In this document: positions 60,853 through 64,000 of the stretch, in pieces
Numbering within the stretch: position 1 is the stretch's first letter
Layout of the letters: the number at the start of each line of letters is the position of its first letter
DNA from: Lewinellaceae bacterium
GTDB lineage: Bacteria > Bacteroidota > Bacteroidia > Chitinophagales > Saprospiraceae
Assembly (NCBI GenBank): GCA_020636135.1
Contig: JACJYK010000001.1
Location: forward strand, 1,040,501 to 1,104,500
Direction: 5' to 3'
DNA: 64,000 nt
Notes under the pieces: model-generated
Database searches by the model: none
Told to the model about the DNA's origin: nothing
Seen by the model: only the letters and a program-made list of their open reading frames with translations
Position numbers and translations under genes: made by a program

Positions 60853-62988
60853 ATGAAAAAGAACATGTACCAAATCCTCTGGGCGATATGCTTGATCTTT
60901 ACGAATTTGTTATCCGCGCAAAGTCCGGATTCCTGTGCAGATCTTGCCCTCATTCAACTGAATGTTATTGAATTTACACCGACGGATCAAACCATATCCT
61001 TCCATTTGAAAAATATTGGAACGCAGGCTGCTGATCTGCAAGGTCCAACATTGAATCTGGATGATAATGCAATGGTTTCCATTTATTTTTCGAAGGATTC
61101 CATCCTGGATCAAACGGATGTCCTCCATAGCAAGGTGACATTGGGTGAATTTCCTTTGAATCCTATTGCCGCGGGAGAAACCTTTACGATCGTTAGTTCC
61201 AATCCGTTATCCCTGAATTTTAACGACTACCATTTTTTAATTGCAATTGCGAATGCGGATTTCCTGCCAGAATGCTCCAAAGAAAACAATGTATTGGTAA
61301 CGCCGCTGGATATTCCCTACATCCGTCTTTCCATGCCATCAGTGGATGCGGACCCGGCCAGCCAGGTTGCAATACCTGTTTATGCCAGTGGATTTACCAT
61401 GATGCTTGGCATGCAGTTCAGCATCCAGATGCCCGATGCTTCTTTGTTTCATTTTGATTCAGTAGGTTCTATCCAGTTGCCTGGATTGTCAGGCCAGGAC
61501 ATTGCTGCACAAGATGATCACCTGGGATTGATCTGGTTGAGTGATGAACAAAATGGTACAACCTGGTCCGGTGAGAATGCCCTGTTTTATCTGTACTTCA
61601 CGCCATTGGCGGCTGCTGACACCTGTGTTTCGGTAAATTTTGACGGTGAATTTTTGCCGATTGAATTGTATCGTGCCAAATCAAACGGATTGCAAGCCAT
61701 CCCTTACGGATTGGAGTCGGGAACCATCTGCTTGCGGGCATTCAACGAGTGCTCAGGTCTGGTACATCTCGAGAATGGCAAGCCGATTGCCAATGCACTG
61801 GTTCAGCTCAATGGATTTGAAACCTTTACGGATGCCAACGGTCACTACCATTTTGACCATATTCCCAATGGAGAGGATTACACCATTCAGGTTTCCAAAG
61901 GGGGTGATTATCTCAACGGGATCAGTATTGCAGACATCATTGCCATCAAGCAACATCTCTTAGAGATCCTGCCCCTGGACTCTCCCTATAAAATAATCGC
62001 TGCTGATGTTTCTGATGATCATCATTTGAGCGTGATCGACCTGGTTCTGATCAGGCGCCTGATGCTGGGCGTCATCGATACGTTGCCCAACCTTTATGTC
62101 TGGAAATTCATACCAGAATCCTATGTATTTGAACATCCTGATGCACCGCTGGCAGAGGATTATCCGATGGTTGCCCAGATCATTGATCCTGCCAAAGTGG
62201 AAGAAGGTGTTAATTTTATCGGGCTGAAGATCGGTGATGTAACCCTCGATGCCCGTCGTAATTTGCAGGAACAACCTGTCGAAGTAAGGGAATCCATAAC
62301 CTTGCAGTCTGAATTTGACCCCAATACCGGCACAGGTGAATTTAAGACCATCAATCTGGTGGCCATGAAAGACCAGGACCTGGAAGGTATGCAGTTAAGC
62401 TTGCCATTGAATCCCGGATTTGAGGTGCTCGATGTCGAATCGGACGTGCTCGGTGGTTTGGACGACCAGGAATATTACGTTCGCAAAACAGCATCCGGTA
62501 ATGAGCTGAACATCGTTTGGGTGAATAAATCCGCTGTGTCAACGGCTGTACATAACGGTGATGCTGTATTGCGTATCCATATTCTTACCAACGCTGAAGC
62601 AGCTGCTCAGAACTTGTTTTCTAGCAAAGAAGGTCGATTAATGAACCTAGTTCAGGATGGGCAAAATGATTCGTATGCTGTCCGGATTGAAACCAGGGCA
62701 TCGGCTCCACACCAGGTATTCGAGATCAAGTCCATTGCGCCTAATCCTGCATCCTATTATACCCTGATAAAGCTTGACATACCGCAGGACGGTGATCTGG
62801 AAATAAAAATTTACGACATGGTTGGACGCAATGTCTGGAATTACCATGATCGCCGGGAGGCAGGTTTACAGCAAATCCTGGTGCCATTGTCGTCCTGGAG
62901 TGCTGGTGGATATGTTGCGCAATGCCGGATGGGTGCTACCTATCTTTCGGAACAGTTCATTAAGGTATCCAATGAGACACTCCGGTAA
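60853..62988 (+). CDS. surface protein with CARDB, cohesin-like, dockerin-like and T9SS sorting domains
   Basis: A 711-residue protein: signal peptide (YQILWAICLIFTNLLSA), a CARDB-like domain (about residues 25-150), a cohesin-like beta-sandwich (about 155-290), a short carboxypeptidase-regulatory-like insert (about 300-345; DANGHYHFDHIPNGEDY), a dockerin-like pair (ISIADIIAIKQHLLE and LSVIDLVLIRRLML, about 350-405), a second cohesin-like domain (about 475-610) and a type A sorting domain (SIAPNPASYY to the end). Cohesin and dockerin domains bind one another in cellulosomes; here both occur in one T9SS-exported chain. ATG at 60853 is used; 60847 and 60865 are alternatives. A strong terminator follows. 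Confidence 0.85.
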   Translation: MKKNMYQILWAICLIFTNLLSAQSPDSCADLALIQLNVIEFTPTDQTISFHLKNIGTQAADLQGPTLNLDDNAMVSIYFSKDSILDQTDVLHSKVTLGEFPLNPIAAGETFTIVSSNPLSLNFNDYHFLIAIANADFLPECSKENNVLVTPLDIPYIRLSMPSVDADPASQVAIPVYASGFTMMLGMQFSIQMPDASLFHFDSVGSIQLPGLSGQDIAAQDDHLGLIWLSDEQNGTTWSGENALFYLYFTPLAAADTCVSVNFDGEFLPIELYRAKSNGLQAIPYGLESGTICLRAFNECSGLVHLENGKPIANALVQLNGFETFTDANGHYHFDHIPNGEDYTIQVSKGGDYLNGISIADIIAIKQHLLEILPLDSPYKIIAADVSDDHHLSVIDLVLIRRLMLGVIDTLPNLYVWKFIPESYVFEHPDAPLAEDYPMVAQIIDPAKVEEGVNFIGLKIGDVTLDARRNLQEQPVEVRESITLQSEFDPNTGTGEFKTINLVAMKDQDLEGMQLSLPLNPGFEVLDVESDVLGGLDDQEYYVRKTASGNELNIVWVNKSAVSTAVHNGDAVLRIHILTNAEAAAQNLFSSKEGRLMNLVQDGQNDSYAVRIETRASAPHQVFEIKSIAPNPASYYTLIKLDIPQDGDLEIKIYDMVGRNVWNYHDRREAGLQQILVPLSSWSAGGYVAQCRMGATYLSEQFIKVSNETLR

Positions 62989-63051
62989 ACCGTATTCGAA
63001 ACCATGGTTTTTTTGGTACGTGTCAATAGATAGCAGCTTGAATTAAATCAT

Positions 63052-63088
63052 AACCATGACCGGATTATTTCGGTCATGGTTTTTTTTG
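63052..63088 (+). terminator. intrinsic terminator after the cohesin/dockerin gene
   Basis: AACCATGACCG pairs perfectly with CGGTCATGGTT around an 8-base loop GATTATTT, followed by a run of T. It ends 64-100 bases after the stop. Confidence 0.92.
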
Positions 63089-63144
63089 TTAAACAAGCAT
63101 GCATTAATTTCAATGATCGTACTTTAGAGTAGCCTATTTGATTG

Positions 63145-64000
63145 ATGAGTTTCAACATGAGCTATCACCCAATCCACCTTTTTTTGTTGATGCTGTTTTG
63201 TGCAGTGCCTTTCCAGGAGTTGCAAGCACAAATCACTGAGCCTTTATCGGAAAGTCTTTCCCTGTTACCGGGCGACGACGGATTTCAGGCTATGGATGCT
63301 TTTCCGAATGGTGATGTGGTTGCTGTGGGATATACACAAGGCAAGGAGGGTAAGGGTAAGGATATTCTGGTTCAGTTGGCTGATTCCACGGGCAAAGTAT
63401 ACTGGACGAAGAATATCGGGTACACCCACGACGATGAGGGCAGGGGAGTGCTGATCAATAAAATGGGACAAATAATCGTGGTTGGATCCATATCGTTACC
63501 AGGTGCTTCGGGGTTTACAGAAGTTAAACCCATCATGCTGATTTTTTCAAAGGAGGGACGGCTTGTGGACCGGTTCATATATTATGATCCTACTCCATAT
63601 GCCTATTGGAATACAGTTACAGAAGATGATCCCGGCCACTACTTCCTCGGAGGCTCGATGGAAAATAAGCCAGGTGTAGTTGCCTTCCGGAACCATGGGG
63701 TGATCTGGAAAAAGAGCCTGGATGCGGACCCCGGTTCGGTGCAGAAATTGATCCTCCTTAATGGTAATTTGTTTGGAACCGGATCTGCAGGAAATAACCG
63801 TTTACTCACCTTTTCAATGAATCAGGACGGCGATATTCTGTGGCAAAAACGCAACCAGGAGCCATTCAGACAGGGTGTGGATCTTATCGCCTTCTCTTCG
63901 AAGGAATTAATCGTTGCGGCCAATGCCTGGGATCCCCGCCTAAGAGACCAGGCGGGTATCCTGAAAGTGGACGCGGCTTCTGGTAAAATACTCGCATCCC
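63145..64000 (+). CDS. secreted beta-propeller-like protein, 3' partial
   Basis: An open frame from the ATG at 63145 to the window edge (285 codons, no stop). A signal peptide (HLFLLMLFCAVPFQELQA) precedes a repetitive part with segments such as GFQAMDAFPNGDVVAVGYTQ, ILVQLADSTGKVYWTKN, GRGVLINKMGQIIVVGSI and LLTFSMNQDGDILWQKR. The repeating 'G-D-V/I-x-x-G ... D-x-G-x-x-W-x-K' blade pattern resembles SBBP/PQQ-like propeller blades found in exported Bacteroidota proteins, often with a T9SS tail. The C-terminus is missing, so sorting cannot be judged. It is preceded by a terminator and so is a separate transcript. Confidence 0.82.
   Translation, partial: MSFNMSYHPIHLFLLMLFCAVPFQELQAQITEPLSESLSLLPGDDGFQAMDAFPNGDVVAVGYTQGKEGKGKDILVQLADSTGKVYWTKNIGYTHDDEGRGVLINKMGQIIVVGSISLPGASGFTEVKPIMLIFSKEGRLVDRFIYYDPTPYAYWNTVTEDDPGHYFLGGSMENKPGVVAFRNHGVIWKKSLDADPGSVQKLILLNGNLFGTGSAGNNRLLTFSMNQDGDILWQKRNQEPFRQGVDLIAFSSKELIVAANAWDPRLRDQAGILKVDAASGKILAS

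Noticed and set aside
60768..60971. Plus-strand 67-codon frame upstream of the cohesin/dockerin gene
   Set aside because: It overlaps the signal peptide of the larger gene in another frame and has no support of its own.

Overview
The window looks like a chromosomal segment of a Bacteroidota bacterium, most plausibly a Saprospiria-like environmental lineage. The evidence is an LpxC-FabZ fusion, type IX secretion (T9SS) C-terminal sorting domains, -7 promoter boxes of the TAnnTTTG type, several large FtsX/MacB-type permeases, a DUF3667 protein and Tricorn-like/M14 peptidases. The genus-level placement is inference. I see no rRNA, tRNA, CRISPR array, prophage or transposase.

Layout. 0-10 kb: two FtsX-type ABC permeases (the first cut by the window edge), a small unknown protein, a TolC-like outer membrane channel, a ClC channel with CBS domains, pdxH, a small exported protein and a methyltransferase. 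10-14 kb (minus strand): a compact operon of a two-TM protein, a Gfo/Idh oxidoreductase, a lipoprotein and an exopolysaccharide-type sugar-phosphate transferase. 14-20 kb: two large exported peptidases (M14 and Tricorn-like S41). 20-27 kb: alaS, a LytM/M23 peptidase, DUF3667, gatB and a MerR regulator. 27-31 kb (minus strand): lipid A genes lpxD, lpxC-fabZ and lpxA plus an ABC ATPase. 31-36 kb: an unknown His-rich protein, a DnaQ-fold protein lacking catalytic residues, an orphan T9SS-domain fragment and two glycine-rich T9SS cargo paralogs. 36-43 kb: a YncE-like/phosphatase lipoprotein, two PlsC acyltransferases, a MOSC protein, a VOC protein and a C45-type acyltransferase.

43-55 kb: a third FtsX permease, then a tight plus-strand operon: GH31 glycosidase with PA14, Tat-exported Gfo/Idh oxidoreductase, a HEAT-like/double-DUF1080 protein and a nitrilase. 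The first three fit an oxidative glycoside-cleavage pathway outside the cytoplasm; the nitrilase does not obviously belong. A GDPD-like phosphodiesterase follows. 55-61 kb (minus strand) is AT-richer and accessory in character: small secreted proteins, a protein made of six 26-residue repeats, a frameshifted beta-barrel gene, and an operon of ECF sigma factor, TM-anchored TPR-like protein and exported HExxH peptidase (also frameshifted). The window ends with a cohesin/dockerin-like T9SS protein and an open 3' partial gene.

The most unusual non-coding signal is a set of short tandem arrays at gene edges. Several have 7-bp units whose first unit begins exactly at the stop codon of the preceding gene, so that in three arrays consecutive copies place stop codons in all three frames. 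Others have degenerate 9-bp units, and two of those are joined to a REP-like palindrome to form a composite element present in both orientations.
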